Shown piece by piece: positions 45,845-56,065 of a DNA stretch of 64,000 nucleotides. Location: NCBI RefSeq assembly GCF_000471905.2, contig NW_006498102.1, forward strand, positions 729,203 through 793,202, in the 5' to 3' direction. The stretch's first letter is position 1; each line of letters opens with the position of its first letter. A program made the translations under genes and the position numbers. This DNA comes from Amborella trichopoda (Eukaryota > Streptophyta > Magnoliopsida > Amborellales > Amborellaceae). The notes under the pieces were generated by a model, which searched no databases, was not told where the DNA came from, and saw only the letters and a program-made list of their open reading frames with translations.

Positions 45845-46115
45845 GAAAATTGTTTCATACGGGTTGAGACCGTATTGCTACATATGCAGTCCAAACAATG
45901 TAAAGCATCCATTTTAAAGATAGATGCAAATAAGTGTTCCATCTCTAAAATTATTATTTTTGGTTTTTAAAATTTATTTAGTTTTTTATATTCATGATCT
46001 CTATATTAGAGATTACATGTCCTTAAAAATTGAGTCTTAAAATGCATCTCAAAAATAGATTTATTCAGAAGCCCGTATTTCTACATATGTAGGCTTAGCC
46101 TCATAGAAACCGAGT
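45845..46115. mobile_element. TIR element R5, copy 2
   Basis: It aligns end to end with 38955-39225 (for example TTGTTTCATACGGGTTGAGACCG, AAAGCATCCATTTTAAAGATAGAT, TTCTACATATG), with scattered substitutions. Confidence 0.75.
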
Positions 46116-46139
46116 CCTCTTAATATAGGTATATATGAA

Positions 46140-46480
46140 GTTCCAACTTTAAAATTTAAATAACCAAAGTAAGGTGCGCTTCTAAATTTTGTCAATTTTA
46201 GTATCAAAAAGTTTTAAAATATTTTAATAATCTATTTTCATCTCTAGTTACTAAACTTTAAACTTTAAAAATAATTCAAATCAAGTGGATCTATAGAGCC
46301 ACATGAAAATTTTGAAAATAAATTTTCCAAATAATATGTTACAAGATCTACAATTTTTTGAGACTTGAAGTCTTTTTTAATTCTATATCGATTTATCTCG
46401 ATATTGAGATGATCAATTACATAGTTTTTCACCGTTCAAAAATAACCTTTGTTTTTGCTAAATTTTGAGATGCACCGTAA
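46140..46480. repeat. AT-rich dispersed repeat R3, copy 2 (reverse orientation)
   Basis: In reverse complement it carries the GGTGCATCTC, GATCATCTC..GATAAATCGATAT and TTTTCATCTC landmarks of the other R3 copies. Confidence 0.5.
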
Positions 46481-46719
46481 CTCTATAATTTAAAGCGTTA
46501 ACCTTGTATAACAAGTTTCCCTTACCTTTTTACTAATGACATGCTCTTCCTGCCTTTCTTGAGTTGTTATATGAGGGTATTCTTGTCATTTTGAATGTTT
46601 GAGGGCATAACAGTGGTATGAAAGGCTATTGCCGAGAATTTTGGTGACAATAGGGGTTTTAAAGGAAAAAGCAATTAAACTAATGAAACCGGCGCTTCAA
46701 CGATCACGTGGTGGACGGC

Positions 46720-47300
46720 AGTCTCTCAGGGCGATGGGCCTCCAGAAATCAATCCCCTCTCTCTCTCCGTGCCTGGAAATAAATGGAACACTTCCTTTCT
46801 CTCTCTACCAGAATAGTAAACAGAACTTCACTCTCTCTCTATAAAAGGAAAATGGGGCCTCTCTCTCTCTCCTCCTCCCCATTGTCTCTCATCAGTAAAC
46901 TTTATCTCTCTACTTGAATGCGATAACAAGGCTCTCTCTCTCTACTTGAATTGTTGGGAACAAAACATCTCTCTGTCTCTCTTAAAATTGCAAATGTGTC
47001 CTCTCTTTCTCTCTCCTTAAAATTTGTTCGGCAGTATAAAAGCACCCATTCGATTCCCAAACTCTCTGAGTCTTCGATCCCAGAAATCCAACCATGTAAT
47101 CTCCTTCCACTGTCTTTCTCGTTGTCTAATGCAAAACCAGGAAAAAACTCGACAAGAACCATAAACTGCCACCCTCTCTCTGCAAAATCTCATAAATTTT
47201 GAAGCAACATCTCATCTGTCTGTCTCTCTCTCTCTGGGAGGTTGATCTTTCCACGAGTTTTTATGCTGCCACCATTGACAGAGGGTTTCTATATTGAGCA
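46720..47300 (+). promoter_or_regulatory. CT-rich promoter/leader of the CLE gene
   Basis: The 580 bp before the CLE start are rich in CTCTCT tracts, common in plant core promoters and 5' leaders. Two TATA-like sites, TATAAAAGG at 46840-46848 and TATAAAAGC at 47035-47043, lie 464 and 269 bp before the ATG. Either could set the transcript start, and neither can be chosen from sequence alone. Confidence 0.5.
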
Positions 47301-47303
47301 AAA

Positions 47304-47579
47304 ATGCCATTCTTTCTTAACAAGGGAATAGAGTTATTTGTTATTTTCATCCTAAGTTTGGCAGTTGCAGAGATATGGGTTTCTGAGCGTATGGCAATGG
47401 CGATAAGGGATATCCCTGAAACCCAAAATTTATTCACAGGAGAGAGTAGGAGAGATCAACAAGAGAGCGTTAGAGTGAGAAACACAGTGTTTACTCCTCC
47501 GTACAATTTATCAGCAGGGGATTTTTATGATAGCGAACGCAGAGTACCCACCTGCCCTGATCCTCTCCATAACAGGTAA
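47304..47579 (+). CDS. CLE27-like: CLE signalling peptide precursor, CLE27-like
   Basis: This intronless 91-residue frame has the CLE precursor plan. The N-terminal hydrophobic signal is at about residues 8-26. A variable middle includes AIRDIPET just after the signal. The last 13 residues are RRVPTCPDPLHNR, so the predicted 12-residue secreted peptide is residues 79-90. CLE peptides are cut out, sometimes hydroxylated and arabinosylated at the prolines, and read by CLV1/BAM-type receptor kinases in meristem and vascular control. Most CLEs have Gly at peptide position 6; here it is Cys (residue 84). From memory, the CLE27 group shares this Cys and the IR..PET segment, which is why that subgroup is proposed. 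One Arg follows the peptide before the stop. The ATG at 47304 is chosen because it gives the whole signal sequence. The frame is intact, so the gene is likely functional. Confidence 0.87.
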   Translation: MPFFLNKGIELFVIFILSLAVAEIWVSERMAMAIRDIPETQNLFTGESRRDQQESVRVRNTVFTPPYNLSAGDFYDSERRVPTCPDPLHNR

Positions 47580-47984
47580 ATCTTTACATGGGGTCTCATA
47601 TGGTTCTTGAGAAAATAAGGTAGCTTTATTTATTTTTATTTTAATTTTTGTGGGGGTGTTGGGGTTCTTGGTTTTTAATGTTATGAGGGAAAAGCTTGTG
47701 TATAGATGAGATTTTTGGGGGTTTAAATGGGTTTTATTAGGATTTCCATCACTGTAACCAGCGATCCTGCGGTGCTCCAGTATGTACAGAGAGAGAGAGA
47801 GGAGTGGCTCTCAATTCTAGAGAGAGAGTGGTACGGCTTTCAATTCTAGAGAGAGAGAGAGGGCTTCAATGGCTAGAACTAGAGACAGAGAGAGCTTACT
47901 GTGCAGAGAGATAAAGAGAGTAATTTGCGCTTTGTATTGTTAGAATCTTTGTATTGTCACTGTACGGAGATTTGGTCTATACAG

Positions 47985-48030
<46 letters not shown>

Positions 48031-48128
48031 TCTATATGTGAGCGGACTACACAGAACGAAAAGAAAAAAAACGAAAAAACGTAGTACGTTGTTAGTAGTT
48101 AGGTAACTTCTTTCTTACTATTCTTTTC
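47580..48128. other. CLE 3' region with GA microsatellites
   Basis: The presumed 3' UTR is followed from 47790 by several GAGAGA tracts, ending with a long (GA)n at about 47990-48026. No gene. Confidence 0.6.
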
Positions 48129-48378
48129 NNNNNNNNNNNNNNNNNNNNNNNNNNNNNNNNNNNNNNNNNNNNNNNNNNNNNNNNNNNNNNNNNNNNNNNN
48201 NNNNNNNNNNNNNNNNNNNNNNNNNNNNNNNNNNNNNNNNNNNNNNNNNNNNNNNNNNNNNNNNNNNNNNNNNNNNNNNNNNNNNNNNNNNNNNNNNNNN
48301 NNNNNNNNNNNNNNNNNNNNNNNNNNNNNNNNNNNNNNNNNNNNNNNNNNNNNNNNNNNNNNNNNNNNNNNNNNNNNN
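48129..48378. other. Assembly gap (250 N)
   Basis: A run of N flanked on both sides by GA repeats and by similar sequence (ACTCT..ATGTG(A)GCG and AAAAAAACGA). The assembler evidently could not resolve the repeat. The sequence left of the gap (about 48000-48075) and right of it (about 48380-48455) look like two copies of one segment. Confidence 0.95.
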
Positions 48379-50540
48379 AGAGGAGAGAGAGAGAGAGAGA
48401 AATTACTCTTATGTAGCGGGACTATACAGACTGAAAAAAAAAGAAAAAAAACGAGGACTTGTTTTCGAATTTTGGAAGCTTTTCTTCAATCTTTTTGTCT
48501 CTCATTTTTGCAGTCTGAAAATTAAATAATTGGCAATTTGCTCTCATTTTGAACACAAAATGTTGGACGGTTGTGGTAAATGACAAACGTTTCCCAGGTG
48601 GTATTGCACCGACTTGATAGTCCCTAACATTTAAGTAAATGACGCATATAATAACGTTACTCTCTGTGTCCAGGCTTGCTCCTATTATTGAGTGGCCCGC
48701 TCTATTAATCCGAGGGTTAACCCTACTCTACTCTGCCTTTACCTTTACCATGACATTCAATACCGTACCCCATCGAAAGAAATGAATGCGGTCGCGCTCT
48801 CTCTCTCTCTCTCTCTCTCATTCATTAAATGTAAATTCTAGACTGTTTTTTCTTGAGCCGGGCTTTTCTCGATATGTGATGAGAATCCGTGCCATTTGGA
48901 TGATTACCGATCCAGATCGTTGAATTTTCAAACCTTTTTATACTTATGGAAACACACGCCCATCTTTTATAATTTGGTGAAGCTACCCCAAGGACTAGGC
49001 CCTCTGATAGAAACCAGAAAGTTAAAGTTGCATGCTAAAAACCTCCACAATTGACTGGAGATTTATTTTTGTTGTTAATTATTAAATCTTAAGCTTCAAA
49101 ACTGGTGCAGATTTATGAACATTTGAAAATAGATAATGGGGATAATGTGTTAAAAAATACTTTGGGGCTTAAATTTTGCAGAACAAATAGTACGCTAAAA
49201 AAAATAATGATATCTATAAATATTTCTAGTTAAATGTAAGCTCATGAGGATGTTAGTCATTTTTTGGGCCGTAATAATTAGACCAAGTTTTATTCCTTTT
49301 ATCCAAGTGATCCGCAAAAAAGTGGGGTCACGAATAATTTATATGTTGTTGGGGTCACATAGAAACATTTCTCTTCTCGAATTAGCAAAGGTGTTTGGCC
49401 ACCTTTTTGACAGAATGTACATAAACGTTTACGGATTGGACAGATATTATGCGGTGAAGGTTTTGGAAATTTAGAAGTCCCTACCTACTTCCAAAGGGAT
49501 CAATGAGTTCATCATTTCTATCCAAAAAGGAAACCATTTTACCATTTCTGATTTCCTTGCTAATGCTGTTTTCATGTGGCCCATGTCGAGGCAAAGGTGA
49601 GTTTTTGTAATAGAAAAGAATAACATAGTCCAGTGGATTATGTAGTATCCGATACATATGGTACATTATGCTGGTCATTTACCAAGGTAAGGCTAGTCTT
49701 CGCCATCCGGTGTATCATATATCAATGGAGTACTTTTCACATAAGAATAATGTACCAATACATCAATCTAGGGTGCATGGTACGCCACTTGGACATCAAC
49801 GGTCCCATTCCAAATTTATGATAAAAGTCGGAGATTAAGTAGTTATATTTGTATAGGTGATACACACCAACAATATGCCATATGTAGGAAAGGGGTGGGT
49901 TGTGGTGGTAGCACCCCCATATTTAGTTACCATGTTGTGGTTTTCAATCTTGTTGACACAACTCATTAACACTTTTAAAAAAAGCTAACTCCTGTATTTA
50001 TCTAAAAAAATGAGTATGCGGCTGTCTTCCTCACTGAATTACCAAAAAAAAAAAGGCATTGGTAATCTGATTTCTTTGTGGATTTGGGTTTAAATACTGG
50101 GCATTGGATCCACCATCTGCTGTAGTGACATGGATCTGTGATTCCTATTAGATGGGCAATTCTCTCTAGTAATAGAAAATTTAAGATTAAAAAGGCAAAA
50201 ATAAAAGCTAAGAAGTTACATAAATGGGATCCGTGCAGAATTATAAATCCAGATTGGTAATTCAACGATCAAAGTCTTCCCATTCTTTGACAGAACGGGG
50301 CGATCGCATGAATATGGGGTCAATTCCTTATTATGTAATAAAGAAATCAACCCTGGTACGTATCAAATTCGATTAGAAATGATGATTCCGTATTCATATC
50401 ATCCTATTTTTGAACCGTATAGCAAACTTGGTTAGAACAACACTTAGAGAAATGAAAAGCAAAACTTCGAACATTTTCATTGTGAATAGAAATAAATATG
50501 AGGACAAAAACTAGAAGGAAAAACTGATATAGTTCATTTT
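48379..50540. other. Noncoding interval
   Basis: A GA tract follows the gap, and a CT microsatellite lies at 48797-48820. Frames of 60-87 codons at 49244-50265 have no family features. No RNA gene or defined element was found. Confidence 0.5.
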
Positions 50541-50552
50541 TGGCATTCACAA

Positions 50553-51057
50553 GCAGTGTTTGACAAACTGGCCTGTCAACTCGAAACCGGCCACTAGCCA
50601 AGCCGATTTGGCTGGTTTAGGTGGTCTGACTGGTTATTTAAAAATAAATTAACAAAATATACATGTAATCTCAAAAAATAAGGGATTTGTTTGTAATATA
50701 TTTTTTAATGTATTTTATCATTTAGTGAAATATTTGAACGCGTTTTAGGCATAAATACTTATTTTTACATTTTTCCTTTTTGTTTAAACTATTTTTAAAA
50801 TACCCTTGGGCACAAAACAATTTTTTAAAAATCTATTTTTTTCACCACATCTCGACTTCATTTGGATATATTTTGTTCAATTATGTCTTAAATATGCTTT
50901 CCATGTGTTTTTAAGAATTGGTTTGATTTTTTAAAAAAAATTTTTAATATTTTGTGGCCTGCCCAGGACCTGCTTGGTTAAGCCTCGTGAACCGGCCAAT
51001 TTCCAAGTTACTCAGACCTGGCCCTTGGCCAGTTTCCTGGTCAAGTTCGATTTGTCT
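50553..51057. mobile_element. hAT MITE, family 1, copy C (505 bp)
   Basis: ATTCACAA is perfectly duplicated at 50545-50552 and 51058-51065. The interior follows copies A and B (CTCAAAAAATAAGG, TTTTTGTTTAAA, AAAATCTATTTTTTTCA, CTTCATTTGGAT). The inverted ends are more diverged than in the other two copies. Confidence 0.8.
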
Positions 51058-51065
51058 ATTCACAA

Positions 51066-51730
51066 TAACGCTTCATCTCTACCATCGTAGTTGTAATAGA
51101 CATTAGACGTTTTACGTATCACACATTTGTTAGACTGCATGCTTATTTATAGGTAATTACTTTCCCATAAGCGTGCATCCCTTTAATATTACATAGGGGG
51201 TCTATGACAATTTAAGGAAACGTAGAACAAAAACTTACGTAGATGGGTCAGGGCGTTGTGGTCAGGAGGAAGTGTTAGGGTAGCTTGGTCAGTTTGGAAA
51301 GGGATGAAGTTTCTATTAGGCCTGGTTAAAATAAAGTCTTATCTCAAATTCTCATTTGGAGTGCACTTTTGGCATTGAAAATTTAATTGATGGCTCTAAA
51401 ATCAATTTTTAACACGGAAAATAAAATTTGAAACTAAAAAAATAGTCCAGAACTTGCGAATATGTGAATACTAGGATGAAATAGACAGGCTAGATGATTT
51501 GTTGTAATATACACTGTTTTTCAAACTTAAATTCCTAATCTATTTTTACAACAATAATGTTCAAGCAGAGATGATCGATTTAAGGGCTTTCTAAAACTCA
51601 AATTACTATTTCCCATGATTTATGAGATGTAGCTTTATTTATTTTTGTTTGAGTTGCAGCTATCAAATCATTTATTTGAGACTGAATTGCTAATTACTTT
51701 AGGGAGAGAGAGTGGGAGAGAAGAGAGAGA
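51066..51730. other. Noncoding interval
   Basis: No gene or clear repeat. A GA-rich stretch at 51702-51730 precedes an R3 copy. Confidence 0.5.
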
Positions 51731-51734
51731 TGGA

Positions 51735-52060
51735 ACACTTCAAAAAAAAAAATTTATATAAGGCCAAAACTCTAAACAATCAATCTAGGACGCACCTTAA
51801 AAATTCTCTAAAAAAGATTGTTTTGAAGCTCAAAAATCCTCAAATCGATCATCTTGATCTCAAGATGTATGGGCATGAAAAAAATAAATTTAATGTCTCA
51901 TAAATAATACATTTTGTAATGTATTTTCGAACCATTAATTTTCAAATATTTATAAATTTGCTTGATGTATACGACTTTTGAAGCTTTTAATTTTTATAAT
52001 CAGAGATGAAAAATAAATTTTTCGAGGGTATCACATAAAATTTTAATATTTAAAGAGAGA
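51735..52060. repeat. AT-rich dispersed repeat R3, copy 3
   Basis: It carries AACAATCAATCTAGGACGCACC, ATCATCTTGATCTCAAGATGTATGG and ATCAGAGATGAAAAATAAATTTTT. These parallel 62360-62660, so copies 3 and 4 are the closest pair. Confidence 0.65.
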
Positions 52061-53290
52061 GAGGGGGAGAGGGAGTCCCTAGAGAGAGAGAGAAGGTGAG
52101 TATGAATAATTTTTTAAGAAGGAGATGATTGTTACGTAAGCATCGGATGGAGGTGTCTTTGGTTCTCATGCGGAAAGCTGGCATGTGAGATGGGGTGAAA
52201 AAGTTAAAATCGGGGAGCGATTCGTTTGGCTGTTTGCACTTTGGATTGGAATCATTTTGACCCGCCTCTCGATAATCCTTCTCTCTTTCTCTCTCTACTC
52301 TTAAAAAATGAACACACTCCTCTCTGTCTTTCACCTCATGTTTACGATGGAAGTTTCTGTGATCATATGCAAAAGCTGTTAACTCTCTCTGCTTTCTTTC
52401 TCGTCATGTGACTCTTAACTTAGAGTTTGTTAGAGCCAGTTTTTATTCACCGAAACGAGGGATGTAGCCAATGAGCCGTACACTGCATTGATGGCGAAAT
52501 ATAAAGTCTATGGGTTAGCTCGTCCTTTGCTGTACACCTCTATCGTAAACGTGTGCTGGCCCTGATCTTGTACGTGAGAATATATGGAGGAGTCAATTTC
52601 TTGAGACTGCTTCATCAAATATATATATTTGGAAAAATTATAAATAACTTCAAGGCTAGACTTTTTACGTGAATTGCCTTGACCCAAATTTTTTTTGTCA
52701 CTCTTTTTATCAAGATACACTTTTTAGCAAATATCCCTCCCTCCCCAAGACAGAGGACGTATTTTTTTTAAAAAAAAGATACCTTTTTTTTGTACATAAA
52801 ACATTAATTTTGGATGGACATTCACCCGGACTTACATGGGCTACTGGAACGCTCTTTGACATTGCTGGACCCCGTTAAAAAAAAAAAGTGTCCGACTGCT
52901 GTTTGACATTACCTACCACACTTTGGGCTTGTTGTTGGACCGTATGGGCATGTTGCCGGACTGCCCTTTGGCAGTGTCGGACCACATGGGCCTATTGCCG
53001 AACCGTTTTTTGTCAATGTTAGACCCGCCACTTGTACTACCAGACTGCCACTGTTATTTACCATACCAACATTACACTGCAGGACAACCTTAAGAATATA
53101 CCGAACCTCCTTTTTGTGGAAAAGAGAAAAGAGGCGTGGGTAAAAATAAAGGAGGGTAGTTTAGTTTTTTTTTATTATATATTTTTAGGGTTGGGATGTA
53201 TATATAAAAAGTGCAAAAACAAGTTTGGTTGGAGGTAACTTACGTAGAAACTCTAGTCTTAGGGATTCTTTATAATTTATTTTTTCAACT
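52061..53290. other. Noncoding interval with GGACC/TTGCCGGACTG repeats
   Basis: No gene. At about 52885-53050 a degenerate block (GGACCGTATGGGCATGTTGCCGGACTGCCCTTTGGCAGTGT-like) is repeated two to three times with short inverted parts. GA/CT runs lie at 52050-52095 and 52278-52300. Confidence 0.5.
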
Positions 53291-53298
53291 TTCATGAG

Positions 53299-53780
53299 TG
53301 TTTTAAAACTCGGTGGAGAAAACTCGGACTCAGTGGAGTAACTCGACCTTGTCCATAAGGCAAGGCGACTTTTGGCCGAGTGGGTGGTACACTAAAATTT
53401 TTAGTTTAATTACAAAAATACTTCAAATCTTAATTAGATGTGTTAAAGTTTCTTTTTGGTTAGTAGTCACACATACGACGCTGCCGGGGTTTGAATCCCT
53501 TGATATACACCTTTCTTTTTTCACAACTTCCACAAATATCCTTTTTTCCTTTTTTTTTTTTTTGAGTTTATAGAGAGGATTTCTCAGACGGGGAGCAATA
53601 ACCACGACACAAATTTGTTGCTAAATGATGAATTGCGGCGGTCATAAATATATATCTAATTTTGTTCTCATTTTCATTAAAAAAAAGTAGTTGGACTCAT
53701 ACGAGTTATTTGAACTCGCTCGAGTAAATCGTCACGACCAGGACCCGAGTACCTTAACCGAGTCGAATTTTTTAATATTG
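53299..53780. mobile_element. hAT MITE, family 4 (482 bp)
   Basis: TTCATGAG is perfectly duplicated at 53291-53298 and 53781-53788. The ends TGTTTTAAAACTCGG and, reversed, CAATATTAAAAAATTCGACTCGG fit hAT-type termini. ACTCG/CGAGT words fill the subterminal parts. A tRNA-like segment (GGCCGAGTGGGTGG and GGGGTTTGAATCCC) lies within. Related ACTCG-rich fragments are at 5560-5920 and 63590-63685. Confidence 0.83.
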
Positions 53781-54099
53781 TTCATGAGTTATATATTCAT
53801 AGTCAAAATTGACAGGAACTAACTGTTTTGGATTGGGTTAGGTTGGGCTTCTCCGGTTATGTAAAATTATTGGGAACCGATTGGTTCTGTTAGAGAACTA
53901 GTCACACTTTTATTTTTAATATTGCTATTCTTTTGTGGCAAAATTTTTAAAATTTTTTACTCACTAGTTCATGAAGCTGGATTGCAGATCTCTTGATTTG
54001 GATCGGTTTTTCAAAGGGGCGATCTGAGTCACTGAACTGTGTTTTTAAACTTTGGTTATATTGCAATATGCAATAAGATTTAGCTTCATAAGACTGCTC

Positions 54100-55010
54100 T
54101 ATTGCTGATTTGGTTTGGTACCTAGTAAATAAATTTTATCCCCCATCACATGAGGTTTTCGTTTGGTCAAGAGATTAAAATTTGCAAGCATATAATACCA
54201 AAGCTGGCATCTACCATATTGAGCAATGCCCGGTAACACATGGTTAACATATTCTTTTTGGGAATTGCCATTTACGTTCAAAGAAAAGGCAATTGTATCA
54301 TAATGATTTATAAATGGAAAAGTATACACTCACAATCACTTATGGCTGTCAAATTTTAAATTGAGTGATTGTAAGTGTGTCATTGACTAGACTAAAAATT
54401 CAAAATAAAATTCATTAAACTTCGTGACACACCTCAAACCATAATTTGATATTTAATGTTCAATGTTACTTGCTCATAACAATAGTAAAACCCTCATAGT
54501 ATATAATCTCTTTAAAAATAACATGTGGGATTGTCTACAAAAAGACCATTTGTTTTTAGTATAAAGAGGTTGTAATCATTTTTGTCTTTTAAATTTTAAG
54601 ATGGGTTGTAAGAGAGTCATCTAATAGATACAAAATTTTAAAAAAAAAAATTCTTGGATTTTGTGACTCATCCCAAACCTTCTAGTTTGACATCGAAAGA
54701 GTGAAAATAGTTATAATACCCTTGTAACAAAAATAACAGATCTTTTTGTAGAAAATCCCATAGGATATTGCTCAGAAAATTACGGTTAATAGCTAACGTT
54801 TAACCGGTTGCCATTTTTCTTTGCAAATGACGACAATTATATCATCATTGTGTTGTCATGGTATCTAAATGGGCCTATATGTATACGGAATCATAATTTC
54901 GTTCTTGAAATGACTGAACATTTGTGGGCCCTACGACCTTGGATTCAATGTTATTTAGTTATGAGTGAATTTCACAAGCCCTCTCAAGTACTTTCAACGA
55001 CTAAACAGGA
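54100..55010. repeat. Segment duplicated at 63.16-63.40 kb, with two inserted R2 copies
   Basis: The parts 54120-54220 (ACCTAGTAAATAAA..CCCCCATCACATGAGG) and 54810-54960 (CAAATGACGACAATTATATCATCATTGTGTTGTCAT..TTGGATTCA) are adjacent at 63165-63385. The sequence between them here contains two R2 repeats in tandem (54310-54530 and 54548-54770). The uninterrupted arrangement at 63 kb shows the order of events. Confidence 0.7.
54310..54770. repeat. Dispersed repeat family R2, copies 3 and 4
   Basis: Two neighbouring copies share the R2 pattern (TTTTAAATTGAGTGATTGTAAGTGTGTCATTGACTAGA; GTGACACACCTCAAACC; CCTCATAGTATATAA). The second is more diverged. Confidence 0.6.
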
Positions 55011-55309
55011 CGGAGTGGAGTGTGCTCCTTGGCTTAATTTAAAGTAGCATTTCTCTACGTCTTGCATCACTTATTTATCAATGCTCAAAAAATGACGGGA
55101 GAACTTGTTTAGTGGAAGGATTTCAATAATGTCCTGAAACATCCAATGATTTTTTCCCCCCACTAAGCCATGTACTTTATTGTTGAATAGTGTGGATCTT
55201 TTCTTTAGCTTAGCTCAGTATTAAAAGGTTTACCTATAGTAAAAATAGAACTTAAGATGTAATATTGTATCATTCATCGATCTAACTACCTATAGCTTGA
55301 TTTCTACAA

Positions 55310-55510
55310 AATTGCAGGCTTTTGGTTCGTTTGGGACAAACTTCAAAGATTTGAATCCTTGACCTCCCTCACCCAAACAGGCATGTATACCACTAAGCCG
55401 AAGCTTAAGGGACATGAAAAAGGCCACTCTATTTGTATTTTTGTTTGGACAAACTTTGACGATTTGAAACCTTGACTTCCCTTACTCAAACTGATATCCA
55501 ATGCTTAAGG
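55310..55510 (-). repeat. tRNA-derived SINE-like fragments (two, minus strand)
   Basis: Read in reverse, 55425-55345 gives GGCTTAGTGGTATACATGCC, like a pol III A box, and GGATTCAAATC, like a B box, about 35 bases apart. A weaker second copy is at about 55440-55510. Neither folds as a real tRNA. No tail or target duplication was identified. Confidence 0.4.
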
Positions 55511-55552
55511 GACCCAATCCAAATTGATGGAGTATGGATGCCTCATTCAAGG

Positions 55553-56065
55553 TAGGGGTGGCAATGGGTCTGGTAGGGTCTTGGTCGACACCCAATTGAA
55601 CTTGATCCATAGGGTCTAAAACTTGGACTTGGACTCGTTCCATTTCTGGTCTGGGTCTAGAACCAAACAAAAATATTTATAAAAACTATATTCATACACA
55701 CATACGCACACACACACACAAAGCATACATATATAAGAAAATTTATAAAAATAGTATATATTTCAAAAAATATTTTTTATATATGATATATACTACGTAT
55801 ATATATTTTAAAACTAAATAAGTATATGTACAAATATATGTATATGTGCATGTGTGTGTGTATGTGTGTATACATATGTTTGGGTCTGGTTGGCTTGGAC
55901 TCAGACCTGACCTTGATCCGATTCGGGTCCAGGGTTTTGTACCTGAACCTAACCCATGGGTCCAAAACTTGGACTCTGACCCAGACTTGGATCTGGTCGA
56001 CCGGCTAGGTTGTTGGGTCAACCCTCCAAGTTGTCCGGTAGACCCAATCCGATTGCCACCCTATT
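55553..56065. mobile_element. GGTC/GACC-rich hAT-like MITE with central CA/TA microsatellite
   Basis: The ends TAGGGGTGGCAATGGGTC and, reversed, ATAGGGTGGCAATCGGATTGGGTC are inverted. The halves contain repeated TGGGTC/GGACTTGGACT and GACCCA/AGTCCAAG words. The centre (55690-55875) is (CA)n, (TA)n and (TG)n. Open frames across it in several phases are compositional. No clean 8-bp duplication was found. Confidence 0.7.

Noticed and set aside
49244-49474. 76-codon frame
   Set aside because: It shows a hydrophobic reading of AT-rich DNA without family features or neighbours.
53340-53500. Genuine tRNA gene
   Set aside because: The box-like words are about 100 bases apart and the sequence between does not fold into a cloverleaf.
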